A stretch of DNA of 64,000 nt, taken from Crossiella sp. S99.2 (GTDB taxonomy: Bacteria > Actinomycetota > Actinomycetes > Mycobacteriales > Pseudonocardiaceae). The translations under genes and the position numbers were made by a program. Where the stretch lies: contig NZ_JALMDK010000001.1 of the NCBI RefSeq assembly GCF_023094165.1, positions 248,001 to 312,000 on the forward strand. Direction: 5' to 3'. Below the pieces are notes generated by a model that was not told where the DNA came from, made no database searches, and saw only the letters and a list, made by a program, of their open reading frames with translations. Below are positions 28,719 to 37,537 of the stretch, in pieces; the first letter of the stretch is position 1, and the number at the start of each line of letters is the position of its first letter.

Positions 28719-29237
28719 GTGGACCATCACGAGGAGCAGGAGTTCGCCGAGTACTTCCTCGCCAGGCGCGATGCGGTGCGACGGACGGCCTACCTGCTCT
28801 GCGGCGACTGGCACCGGGCGGATGACCTGGCCCAGACCGCGTTCGTCGCGTTGCACCGGCGCTGGCGCAAGGTCAGGGACAAGGGTGCCCTGGATGCCTA
28901 TGTCAGACGCACGCTGGTGCGCGCGTCGATCGACGAGTCCCGGCGGCCGTGGCGGCGCGAACGCGTCGTGGACGAGCTGCCGGAGACTCCGGCGAGCACA
29001 CCGGAGGTCGGTGACTCGGTGGCCACCAGGTCGGCTCTGCTCGACGGCTTGCGGCGGGTCCCGCCGCGGCAGCGCGCGGTGCTCGTGTTGCGGTTCCTGG
29101 AAGGTCTGGACGTCTCGGCCGCGGCCAAGGCGCTGGGCTGTTCGGAGGGAACCGTGAAAAGTCAGACCGCCCGCGGGCTCGATGCCCTGCGGGAGGCGCT
29201 GGGTGACGCACTGGACGATCTGAGGTCCGCCACATGA
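28719..29237 (+). CDS. ECF RNA polymerase sigma factor, SigE family
   Basis: 172 residues with sigma region 2 (FAEYFLARRDAVRRTAYLLCGDWHRADDLAQTAFVALHRRW) and region 4 (VPPRQRAVLVLRFLEGLDVSAAAKALGCSEGTVKSQTARGLDALR), the SigE-type actinobacterial ECF group that lacks a classical zinc anti-sigma partner. Start GTG 28719 follows GGAGAG. The next gene encodes a single-pass membrane protein, its likely regulator. It is a paralogue of the sigma at 30721. Confidence 0.9.
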   Translation: MDHHEEQEFAEYFLARRDAVRRTAYLLCGDWHRADDLAQTAFVALHRRWRKVRDKGALDAYVRRTLVRASIDESRRPWRRERVVDELPETPASTPEVGDSVATRSALLDGLRRVPPRQRAVLVLRFLEGLDVSAAAKALGCSEGTVKSQTARGLDALREALGDALDDLRSAT

Positions 29238-29269
29238 GCGGGATCATCGGGTCGAGGAGGTGGATGTAG

Positions 29270-30010
29270 GTGGACGAGCACAAACTCGCGGACGCCCTCC
29301 GCGATGCCGTGCGTGAGGTGCCACCGCCGTCCTTCAACGAGCAGGACGTGGTCACCGCCTCGCACCAGGCGAGCGCGCGGCAACGGAAGCTGATCCTGTC
29401 CGGATCGACTTTCGGCGCGGCGCTGCTGCTCGGCGGCACGCTGGTGGTGAGCAACCTGCTCGGACCGGAGCCGACCCCGGCGAACACGGCGTCCTCGGGT
29501 GAGGCCACGGCGGAGGGCGGCGTGCTGCGCGGCCCCGGCGGTGATGCCTCCACCGCGGATCCCGGCACCAGCCGGTCCAACCCCAAGACCTCGCCTGATG
29601 TTTCCAAGCAGGGGGAAACATCAGCGAGCGCCGGCCCCTCGGCCGGTGGCACCGAAGGGTGCGGGATGGCGGACCGGAAGCTCGCAGCCGCCCTCGCCGT
29701 CGAGCTTCCGGCCGTCACCTCCCTTCCCCTGGAACAGCCCCAGGGCGAGCTGTGCACGGCACCGGGTTCGCGTGGCGTCGCGCTGAAGCTGCCCGACGGC
29801 GTGCTGACCGTGGTGCTCGGCCCGGACGGCGGCCCGATGGCCAGGAACGGCCAGGCATTCGAGGGGCCGGAGCGCAGCCGCGGCTACACCGCCCACACCG
29901 CCAAGGGCGCCCCGCTGACCGTGTCCAGCAAACCGGCCAAGGGCAAGGCCACCCCGCCGTACGCCGCTGAGCTGGAACGGTTGGCGAAGGCGCTCTCCGA
30001 GGTGTTCTGA
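29270..30010 (+). CDS. Single-pass membrane protein, putative sigma regulator
   Basis: 246 residues: an N-terminal cytoplasmic segment (DEHKLADALRDAVREVPPPSF), a transmembrane helix (about 44-65), a Ser/Thr/Pro-rich linker, then an extracytoplasmic domain with two Cys in GTEGCGM and GELCTAP. This layout fits an anti-sigma or sensor of the linked ECF factor, though no known anti-sigma domain is visible. A GAGGAGG site precedes the GTG. It parallels the protein at 31263. Confidence 0.65.
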   Translation: MDEHKLADALRDAVREVPPPSFNEQDVVTASHQASARQRKLILSGSTFGAALLLGGTLVVSNLLGPEPTPANTASSGEATAEGGVLRGPGGDASTADPGTSRSNPKTSPDVSKQGETSASAGPSAGGTEGCGMADRKLAAALAVELPAVTSLPLEQPQGELCTAPGSRGVALKLPDGVLTVVLGPDGGPMARNGQAFEGPERSRGYTAHTAKGAPLTVSSKPAKGKATPPYAAELERLAKALSEVF

Positions 30011-30036
30011 GTCCGCTTCTGGCACGATCGCGGGTT

Positions 30037-30654
30037 ATGTCCGAGACCCCCGGCAGACATCCCGCGAGCACGCCCAAGGGCGAGCGCAGGCGGCACGCGC
30101 TGATCGAGGCGGCCGCCGCGCTGCTCGCCGAGGGCGGGTTCGACGCCATCCGGCATCGCGCGGTGGCCGAGCGGGCCGAACTGCCGCTGGCCTCCACCAC
30201 CTACTACTTCAGCTCGCTGGACGATCTGGTGGCGGCCGCGATCGAGCACAGCTCCCGGGCCGAGCTGACCTTCGGCCGGACCTGCCTGGATGAGCTGTCC
30301 GACCGGGACGGTCCGGTGTGCGCGGCGGACCTGGTCGAGCTGATGCTGGACCTGCTGCTCGGCCGCGCGTCCAGGGACGGTGGCCTGGAACCGGTGCTGC
30401 TGCGCTACGAACGCCTGGTCGGCAGCGCCAGGCGGCCATTCCTCACCGAGCTGATGCGCGGCCTCGGCGAGGAGCTGATGGCCCTGCTCACCGAGCTGTT
30501 CGCGCATTCCGGCACCCCGGTGAGCCGGGAACGGCTGAACGAGCTGGTCGCGCTGGTGGACGGCGCGGTGGTGAACGCGCTGATCGAGAGCAACCCCGAC
30601 CCCAGGGACGGCGCCCGCCGGATGTTGCGGGCAAACCTGCCCGGCCGCCGCTGA
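30037..30654 (+). CDS. TetR-family transcriptional regulator
   Basis: 205 residues. The N-terminal HTH is RRHALIEAAAALLAEGGFDAIRHRAVAERAELPLASTTYYFSSLDDL-like (about 18-62), followed by a helical ligand-binding domain. It lies between the two ECF sigma/membrane pairs but has no obvious target operator there; it may have inserted between them after duplication. Confidence 0.9.
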   Translation: MSETPGRHPASTPKGERRRHALIEAAAALLAEGGFDAIRHRAVAERAELPLASTTYYFSSLDDLVAAAIEHSSRAELTFGRTCLDELSDRDGPVCAADLVELMLDLLLGRASRDGGLEPVLLRYERLVGSARRPFLTELMRGLGEELMALLTELFAHSGTPVSRERLNELVALVDGAVVNALIESNPDPRDGARRMLRANLPGRR

Positions 30655-30657
30655 CAC

Positions 30658-30686
30658 CGTGCAACCTGTTCCCGGCTGCCTCCGTG
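30658..30686 (+). promoter_or_regulatory. ECF-type promoter of sigma gene 30721
   Basis: CGTGCAACC (30658-30666), a 16-base gap and CGTG (30683-30686) match the promoter of the paralogous sigma gene at 28719. It starts four bases after the TetR stop. Confidence 0.55.
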
Positions 30687-30720
30687 AGTAAAGGCGGATC
30701 TGGGTGATGGGAGGCGCTGG

Positions 30721-31263
30721 ATGCGAGCCGAGGATGACGCGAGCTATCGGGAGTTCGCCAGAACGAAGGCCATGTCGCTGCGGCGGCTGGCCTACCTGTT
30801 GTGCGCGGACTGGCACCTCGCCGAGGACTTGACGCAGACAGCGCTGATCAAGATGTACCGGGCCTGGCCCAAGGTGCAACGGAAGAACACCGTCGACAAC
30901 TACGCGCGGCAGGTCCTGCTCCGCTGCTGGCTGGACGAGCGAAGGAAACCCTGGCGCACCGTCGAGAACCGCGACGGCCAGGTGCCCGACCAGCCCGGCG
31001 CCGATCTTGATCCCGCACTGGCCGGACCGGCCACGGGGACCAGGGACCTACTGCTGCGCGCGCTCACCGAGATCCCACCGCGGCAGCGTGCCGCCGTGGT
31101 CCTCCGCTACTGGGCAGACCTGTCCATCGCGGATGCCGCGGCCGCACTGCGCTGCTCGGAAGGGACCGTCAAGAGCCAGGCCGCGCGCGGGCTGGACGCC
31201 CTGCGCGCGGTCGTCGAGCGGCTGGACGTCGAGTACGTGCCAGTCGCCGGGAGGAGCGTGTGA
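30721..31263 (+). CDS. ECF RNA polymerase sigma factor, SigE family (paralogue)
   Basis: 180 residues with region 2 (MSLRRLAYLLCADWHLAEDLTQTALIKMYRAWPKV) and region 4 (IPPRQRAAVVLRYWADLSIADAAAALRCSEGTVKSQAARGLDALR), clearly related to the sigma at 28719: CxDWHxA-D-L-QTA and CSEGTVKSQxARGLDALR are shared. Its stop overlaps the start of the next gene, a membrane protein. The shared promoter motif suggests cross-talk between the two pairs. Confidence 0.9.
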   Translation: MRAEDDASYREFARTKAMSLRRLAYLLCADWHLAEDLTQTALIKMYRAWPKVQRKNTVDNYARQVLLRCWLDERRKPWRTVENRDGQVPDQPGADLDPALAGPATGTRDLLLRALTEIPPRQRAAVVLRYWADLSIADAAAALRCSEGTVKSQAARGLDALRAVVERLDVEYVPVAGRSV

Positions 31264-32096
31264 TGAACGAGAACCAGTTGATCGACGATCTGCGTGGGAT
31301 CGGCGGCGCGGAGCCGCCATTGGGTTTCGACCCGGACCGGGTGGCCGACACCGCGGCCAAGCTGCACAAGCGCCGACGCGCGCTGCTGGGCGTGAGCATC
31401 GGCACCACGCTGGCGGTGGCCGCGACCGCTTTCTCGGTGAGCCTGGTGCTGCCCGGCGAAGCGGACAGCATCTCGGTCGCGGCGCCGCCGCCGACGCCCT
31501 GGCCCACCGTGACCAAGACCGAGGTGCCCCGGCTGCCCGACCCGAAGGTGGACCTCAGCAAGCAGAAGGAGCGGCTGGAGCGCGAGCTGCCGGGGATCAT
31601 CAAGAAGGTCAAGCCGGACGCGCAGGTGACGGCAGACGCGTTCTCCCAGTACGGCGGGCCGAACAGTTGGGACTACCTCGCGAACACCGTGAAGTTCACC
31701 GCTCCGAATGGGGAACAGAGCTTCAACCTGCACATCTACGGCAAGGCCGCCTTGATCATGCAAAGCGTCCAGCTCCGTGAGCAGTGCGCGGTGCTGGTCG
31801 ACGCGCAGGGAAAGCCGGAGGACGACCCTGAGGTGACGGAGCGTCGCCGCTGTGATCGGATCTCGCAGCCGGACGGCAGCACCGTGGTGGTCAAGGCGGG
31901 GAGCAGCATTGAGAAGAACATGGCCCTCAATGCCCCCGACCGGAAGCCACTGAAGCGGGGCCTGAATGTCATGCATTTCCGCACCGACGGCACGATGGTG
32001 CAGTTGTACGAGAACCCGGTGGACAAGCACACCGAGGCGATGAGCTACGAGCAGCTGATCCGGTTGGTGGCCAATCCGGGGCTGAACCTGAAGTAG
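31263..32096 (+). CDS. Single-pass membrane protein, putative sigma regulator (paralogue)
   Basis: 277 residues: cytoplasmic N-terminus (LIDDLRGIGGAEPPLGFDPDRV), transmembrane helix at about 40-62, Pro-rich linker, then an external domain with a Cys pair in REQCAVLVD and RRRCDRIS. The layout equals the protein at 29270, but the external domains differ, so they may sense different cues. I chose ATG 31263, overlapping the sigma stop; GTG 31260 adds one residue. Confidence 0.65.
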   Translation: MNENQLIDDLRGIGGAEPPLGFDPDRVADTAAKLHKRRRALLGVSIGTTLAVAATAFSVSLVLPGEADSISVAAPPPTPWPTVTKTEVPRLPDPKVDLSKQKERLERELPGIIKKVKPDAQVTADAFSQYGGPNSWDYLANTVKFTAPNGEQSFNLHIYGKAALIMQSVQLREQCAVLVDAQGKPEDDPEVTERRRCDRISQPDGSTVVVKAGSSIEKNMALNAPDRKPLKRGLNVMHFRTDGTMVQLYENPVDKHTEAMSYEQLIRLVANPGLNLK

Positions 32097-32129
32097 CCGG
32101 AACCAACCGCTCGTTCCGGACATCCCATA

Positions 32130-32196
32130 GTGGCCGGCGCTGATCTTCAGCGCCGGCCACGTGGCGGTCGACACTGGGGGTGCCGACCGCCACGTG
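32130..32196 (+). terminator. Two overlapping perfect hairpins before purB
   Basis: Stem A pairs 32130-32143 with 32147-32160 (14 bp, 3-base loop). Stem B pairs CACGTGGCGGTCG (32158-32170) with its complement (32184-32196), 13 bp with a 13-base loop. Both share the CAC at 32158-32160. Together they likely end the sigma-locus transcript; no T-run follows. Because they share bases, they could also act as alternative structures. Confidence 0.7.
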
Positions 32197-32217
32197 CTCA
32201 TATACGCGCTGGTCAAC

Positions 32218-32223
32218 TAGGCT
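32218..32223 (+). promoter_or_regulatory. Probable -10 box of purB
   Basis: TAGGCT ends eight bases before the GTG at 32232, so the mRNA would carry at most one or two bases of leader. Same box sequence as at 14766 and 24466. Confidence 0.45.
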
Positions 32224-32231
32224 ATCCAGAC

Positions 32232-33665
32232 GTGACCTCGACCAAGCCGCGCATTCCCAACGTCCTGGCCTCCCGGTACGCCTCGCTTGAGCTGGCCCGC
32301 CTGTGGTCGCCCGAGCACAAGGTGGTCCTGGAACGGCAGCTCTGGCTGGCCGTGCTGCGGGCCCAGGTGGATCTCGGCATCGAGGTGCCGGCCGGTGCGC
32401 TGGCCGATTACGAGCGGGTGCTGGAGCAGGTCGACCTGGGCTCCATCGCCGAGCGGGAGCGGGTCACCCGGCACGATGTGAAGGCCCGGATCGAGGAGTT
32501 CAACGCGCTGGCCGGGCACGAGCACGTGCACAAGGGCATGACCTCGCGGGACCTCACCGAGAACGTGGAGCAGCTGCAGATCCGGCTGAGCCTGGAGCAT
32601 GTGCGGGACCGGGTGGTCGCGGTGCTGGCCCGCCTGGGCGCGCTCTCGGCCGAGAACGCCGAGCTGGTCATGGCCGGGCGTTCGCACAACGTGGCCGCGC
32701 AGGCCACCACGCTGGGCAAGCGGTTCGCCACCGCGGCCGATGAGCTGCTGACCGGGTTCGGCCGGCTGGAGGATCTGCTCGCGCGGTACCCGCTGCGCGG
32801 CATCAAGGGCCCGGTGGGCACCGCGCAGGACATGCTGGACCTGCTGGACGGGGACGCGGACCGGCTCGCCCGGCTGGAGACCGCGGTTGCCGGGCACCTC
32901 GGGTTCGGCCAGGTGCTGACCAGTGTCGGCCAGGTCTACCCGCGCTCGCTGGACTTCGAGGTGGTCACCGCGCTGGTGCAGCTGGCCGCCGGGCCGTCCA
33001 GCCTGGCCAAGACGATCCGGCTGATGGCCGGGCACGAGCTGGTCACCGAGGGCTTCAAGCCCGGTCAGGTGGGCTCCTCGGCCATGCCGCACAAGATGAA
33101 CACCCGGTCCTGCGAGCGGGTCAACGGCTTCGCGGTGATCCTGCGCGGGCACGCCTCGATGGTCGGCGAGCTGGCCGGGGACCAGTGGAACGAGGGCGAT
33201 GTGTCCTGTTCGGTGGTGCGCCGGGTCGCGCTGCCGGACGCCTTCTTCGCCTTCGACGGGCTGCTGGAGACCTTCCTGACCGTGCTGGACGAGTTCGGCG
33301 CCTTCCCCGCGGTGATCGGCCGCGAACTCGACCGCTACCTGCCGTTCCTGGCCACCACCAAGGTGCTGATGGCCGCGGTGCGGGCCGGGGTGGGCCGGGA
33401 GACCGCGCACGAGGCGATCAAGGAGAACGCGGTCGCCACCGCGCTGGAACTTCGCGAAGGTTTGGAACGGAACGACCTGCTGGACCGGTTGGCCGCCGAT
33501 GAGCGGCTGCCGCTGGACCGGGCCGCGCTGGACGCGCTGCTGGCCGACCGGCTGCCCTTCACCGGCGCGGCGGGCGCGCAGGTCAGCGCGGTGGTGACGC
33601 GGATCGAAGCGGTGCTGGCGCGCTACCCGGAGGCGGCCAAGTACAGCCCCGGCGCCATCCTCTGA
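32232..33665 (+). CDS. purB: Adenylosuccinate lyase
   Basis: Cleaves SAICAR to AICAR and adenylosuccinate to AMP, so it acts twice in purine synthesis. The 477-residue product has the fumarase/aspartase superfamily signature GSSAMPHKMN (about residues 280-290), with the catalytic segments MTSRDLTENVEQ and MAGRSHNVAAQ. I chose GTG 32232 (VTSTKPRIPNVLASRYAS), which begins the conserved N-terminus; the frame is open to 32130 through the terminator hairpins. It lies in the purine-gene stretch with purC. Confidence 0.95.
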   Translation: MTSTKPRIPNVLASRYASLELARLWSPEHKVVLERQLWLAVLRAQVDLGIEVPAGALADYERVLEQVDLGSIAERERVTRHDVKARIEEFNALAGHEHVHKGMTSRDLTENVEQLQIRLSLEHVRDRVVAVLARLGALSAENAELVMAGRSHNVAAQATTLGKRFATAADELLTGFGRLEDLLARYPLRGIKGPVGTAQDMLDLLDGDADRLARLETAVAGHLGFGQVLTSVGQVYPRSLDFEVVTALVQLAAGPSSLAKTIRLMAGHELVTEGFKPGQVGSSAMPHKMNTRSCERVNGFAVILRGHASMVGELAGDQWNEGDVSCSVVRRVALPDAFFAFDGLLETFLTVLDEFGAFPAVIGRELDRYLPFLATTKVLMAAVRAGVGRETAHEAIKENAVATALELREGLERNDLLDRLAADERLPLDRAALDALLADRLPFTGAAGAQVSAVVTRIEAVLARYPEAAKYSPGAIL

Positions 33666-33691
33666 GACCGGTTTCGAACCGGCAGAACTGG

Positions 33692-33728
33692 TGCCCCGGT
33701 ACTTCGGAACCCTCTAAGTACCGGGGCA
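33692..33728 (+). terminator. purB terminator
   Basis: TGCCCCGGTACTT (33692-33704) pairs perfectly with AAGTACCGGGGCA (33716-33728), a 13-bp stem with an 11-base loop followed by TT. Confidence 0.85.
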
Positions 33729-33793
33729 TTGCGCACAATCGCCCCGGAGAATGACTCGCGAGACAACACGTCGGGGTCACTGGGGAGTGAACT

Positions 33794-34387
33794 TTGGTCG
33801 CACGGATGGAGGGGAAGGCCCGAAACCGCACCGCGCTACTGGAAGCAGCCAGGGAAGTCATCGTCGAGGAAGGGCATCGCGGGGCCTCCCTTGGCGTGAT
33901 CGCGGGCCGGGCCGGCCTCACCACCGGCGCCATTTACTCGATTTTCGGCAGCAAGCGCGACCTGTTGATTGCGGTCATCGAGGACATTCACCGACGTGTC
34001 ATTGCCGACCTGCAACAGCTCAGCGATCCGCGACTTTCGCTGGAACAGGTGATCGCGGTCTACGTGGCCGGGCGGTTGCGCGCGGCCGATGCCAAGGACG
34101 CCGCGCCGCTGCTGGCCTTCGAGACCGAGCTGTCCGGGCTGGCGCAGAGCGATCCGGTGGTCAGCACCCGGCTGCGCGACATCTCGGTGCGCTCGGACCG
34201 CCAGTTCGCCGAATCGCTGACCGGTCGCCGGGACGAACGCGGCCTGGTGGTGGACGAGCGGCGGGCCGGGTACCTGGCGCTGGGCGTGCGCGCCCTGGTG
34301 CTGGGCTTCGAGCAGCGGCGGCTGCGGGGCGAGACGGTGCCGGAATCGCTGGTGCTGGACCTGGCGACCGCGATGGTCCGGCAATAA
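33794..34387 (+). CDS. TetR-family transcriptional regulator
   Basis: 197 residues. HTH in ARNRTALLEAAREVIVEEGHRGASLGVIAGRAGLTTGAIYSIFGSKRDLL-like sequence (about 8-57), then a helical ligand domain. The TTG at 33794 has GGGGAG a few bases upstream, so a TTG start seems likely; ATG 33806 is the alternative. It lies between purB and purC, but nothing links it to purines. Confidence 0.87.
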   Translation: MVARMEGKARNRTALLEAAREVIVEEGHRGASLGVIAGRAGLTTGAIYSIFGSKRDLLIAVIEDIHRRVIADLQQLSDPRLSLEQVIAVYVAGRLRAADAKDAAPLLAFETELSGLAQSDPVVSTRLRDISVRSDRQFAESLTGRRDERGLVVDERRAGYLALGVRALVLGFEQRRLRGETVPESLVLDLATAMVRQ

Positions 34388-34391
34388 AAAA

Positions 34392-34421
34392 GGATCGCCC
34401 AGCCCCCGAGCCGGGCGATCC
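34392..34421 (-). terminator. Terminator read on the minus strand
   Basis: GGATCGCCC (34392-34400) pairs with GGGCGATCC (34413-34421). The run of A's at 34385-34391 becomes a T-tract only on the minus strand, so the stem would end antisense transcription as well as weaker plus-strand reading. Confidence 0.6.
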
Positions 34422-34536
34422 CGAATCCGCCGGACGATCCCCGAGAAGGTGGCGGAAAACTGTTGCCGAGATGATGGCACGGTTCGTCGGTTCTTGACAC
34501 CGGTGGTGCGACGCAGGTCACGTGCGGTGCATTGCC

Positions 34537-34542
34537 TAGGGT
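34537..34542 (+). promoter_or_regulatory. -10 box of leaderless purC
   Basis: TAGGGT ends six bases before the GTG at 34549, with no ribosome-binding site, so purC is probably leaderless. Confidence 0.55.
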
Positions 34543-34548
34543 GAGGCC

Positions 34549-35442
<894 letters not shown>

Positions 35443-35509
35443 GCAGAGTTGCGCCTGCGCGCAACCTCAGCGGCAGGTCGTGGTCACGCGGCCATGGCGC
35501 AATAGGGTC

Positions 35510-36265
35510 ATGCGCCCCAGACTGCTCGTCTCGCTCTCGGGCATCGGCCGAGCGACCCTGGCCGAGTGCGCCGCGTTCGCCGCCGCGCTGGACCGGCGCG
35601 GCCTGCCGCTGTCCCTACTGCTGACCCCCAAACCCAACAGCGAGCGCCCCACCAGGGACTCGCCCGTGCTGGACTGGATCAGGGCTCGCGAACAGGCCGG
35701 GGACGCCCTGGTGCTGCACGGTTTTGACCACGTGGCCCAGCCCAGCGGGGCCCGGCTGCCGCTGCCCAGGCTGGCCCCGGCGGCCAGCTGGGCGGGCGGC
35801 CGGATCTGGCGGCGGGCCGAGTTCGCCGACCTGCCCGCGCACGAGGCCGGGCTGCGGCTGCTGGCCGCCACCGCGGTGCTGGACCGTCTGGAACTACGCA
35901 CCAAGTGCTTCGCGCCGCCGAGCTGGCTGGCCTCCGCCGGCACGGTGATCGCGTTGCGGCGCAAGGGGTTCGAGGTCTGCGCGGACGCCGCGGGCGTGCA
36001 CGATCTGCGCACCGGGGTGCGGCACCGGGGCCGGGTGCACGAGGTCGGCCGGGGCGAGCTGTGGGCGCGGGCCGCGCTGCGCGGTGGGCGGCGCGGCGGC
36101 CTGGTCCGGATCGCGGTGGACGCGACCGAGTTGTGCCGGCCGCAACCGGCCCGCGCGGTGCTCGGCGCGATCAGCGGCGCGCTGGCGCTGGGCGCGCTCG
36201 GTGGGACATATGCAGACCTCGGTCTGGGCCGTATCGCCGAACGTCGTGGGCTGAATGCCGGATAA
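35510..36265 (+). CDS. DUF2334-like protein (deacetylase superfamily)
   Basis: 251 residues beginning PRLLVSLSGIGRATLAECAAFAAAL and containing LVLHGFDH, which look like a polysaccharide-deacetylase-fold domain (DUF2334). The strict Asp/His metal triad is not clear; HGFDH may be the conserved His pair. It has no signal peptide but ends with a weak hydrophobic stretch. I chose ATG 35510, where the conserved sequence begins; it has no ribosome-binding site and TAGGGT (35503-35508) is only one base away. Confidence 0.6.
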   Translation: MRPRLLVSLSGIGRATLAECAAFAAALDRRGLPLSLLLTPKPNSERPTRDSPVLDWIRAREQAGDALVLHGFDHVAQPSGARLPLPRLAPAASWAGGRIWRRAEFADLPAHEAGLRLLAATAVLDRLELRTKCFAPPSWLASAGTVIALRRKGFEVCADAAGVHDLRTGVRHRGRVHEVGRGELWARAALRGGRRGGLVRIAVDATELCRPQPARAVLGAISGALALGALGGTYADLGLGRIAERRGLNAG

Positions 36266-36349
36266 TTACGTCGCTTGAACGAGTGACGGCGCCAATCACC
36301 GCACCGGACGATCGAGATCGTCCCCTCCCAACCCTGCGGTGAGGTGCGT

Positions 36350-37492
36350 ATGAACAGAATTACGAAATTGTTCCTGGTTGCCGCCATGGCCATCCCGGCG
36401 GCGGGCTCGTTCGGATTTTCCGCCCCGGCCCCGGCAGCCGCGGCCAGTGTGCCCCAGGACGAGAAGATCGGCGCCGAGGAAAACGTGGCGCACACAATTG
36501 CCGGTGGCGACAGCGCGCTGACCCTGCGGCGCGCGGAATCCGGCTACGTCAAGGCACACGTCACCGGCCTGAAACTGCAGCCAGGCGATGTGCTCCGCAT
36601 TTCCGACCCGAGCGGCCGGGAGAGCTACACCTACACCGGCGCGGACGACCTGGCCGCCAGCCCGGACGCGACCGGGTTCTGGGCCATGTCGGTCACCGGC
36701 GAGGCCGCGGTGCTGAGCCTGTCCGGCAAGGACGGTGGCCCGGCCTCGCCCGATTCCACCGCCACCATCGACAAGCTGACCCGCGGCTTCACCCCGGCGG
36801 AGTTCAAGGCCGCGCAGGACAGGCAGACCCGCAGCATCTGCGGTGCGAACAACTACCAGGACGTGGCCTGCTACCAGACCTCGAACCCGACCGAGTTCGC
36901 CCGCACCAAGCCGGTGGCCAAGCTGCTGCGCAACGGCTCCTCGCTGTGCACCGCCTGGCGGGTCGGTGCGAAGAACCGCATGCTCACCAACAACCACTGC
37001 TTCACCAGCACCGCCGGCATCGAGGTGTGGTTCAACTACCAGTGCCCCACCTGCAACGGCACCACCAGCACGCCGACCAAGGTGCTCGCCTCGAAGGTGC
37101 TCAGCACCGACGCCGGCCTGGACTACACCCTGTTCGAGGTCAACAACTTCGCCGCGATCTCCAGCTTCGGCTTCCTGGAACTCGACGTCCGGGTGCCCGC
37201 GGTCGGTGAGCGGATGTACGTGATCGGCCACCCGGCTGGCAAGCTGAAGAAGCTCTCGCTCAAGGACGACCAGAGCCCGAGCGGCAACTGCCAGGTCCGC
37301 GCGGTGCGGGTGAACGGCAGCAGCTCGCAGAGCGACATCTCCTACATGTGCGACACCGAGGGCGGCTCCTCCGGTTCGCCGGTCCTGTCCGGCAACACGC
37401 ACAAGGTGATCGGCCTGCACCACTTCGGCGGCTGCCCGAACCAGGGCGTGCGCATCGACCTGGTGGCGGCCAAGATCGGCAACCTGCTCTGA
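36350..37492 (+). CDS. Secreted trypsin-like serine protease
   Basis: 380 residues with a Sec signal peptide (cleavage near residues 27-32, APAAAAA). A ~150-residue N-terminal region precedes the chymotrypsin-fold domain with His in LTNNHCF, Asp in GLDYTLF and Ser in GGSSGSPV. Paired Cys (SICGANN/VACYQ, SSLC/NHC, QCPTC) suggest disulfides. The ATG follows GAGG at 36341-36344. Similar proteins are the V8-like/lysyl endopeptidase type. A strong terminator follows. Confidence 0.88.
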   Translation: MNRITKLFLVAAMAIPAAGSFGFSAPAPAAAASVPQDEKIGAEENVAHTIAGGDSALTLRRAESGYVKAHVTGLKLQPGDVLRISDPSGRESYTYTGADDLAASPDATGFWAMSVTGEAAVLSLSGKDGGPASPDSTATIDKLTRGFTPAEFKAAQDRQTRSICGANNYQDVACYQTSNPTEFARTKPVAKLLRNGSSLCTAWRVGAKNRMLTNNHCFTSTAGIEVWFNYQCPTCNGTTSTPTKVLASKVLSTDAGLDYTLFEVNNFAAISSFGFLELDVRVPAVGERMYVIGHPAGKLKKLSLKDDQSPSGNCQVRAVRVNGSSSQSDISYMCDTEGGSSGSPVLSGNTHKVIGLHHFGGCPNQGVRIDLVAAKIGNLL

Positions 37493-37499
37493 GCCACCG

Positions 37500-37531
37500 C
37501 CCGCCCGGTCGACCCCCATCGACCGGGCGGG
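37500..37531. terminator. Bidirectional terminator
   Basis: CCCGCCCGGTCGA (37500-37512) and its perfect complement (37519-37531) form a 13-bp stem with a 6-base loop between two convergent genes, the protease and the epimerase. Confidence 0.85.
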
Positions 37532-37537
37532 CCCGGG

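Noticed and set aside
33665..33690. CCGGTTTCGAACCGG, resembling a tRNA T-arm
   Set aside because: No acceptor, D or anticodon arm fits around it; it is a small hairpin before the purB terminator.
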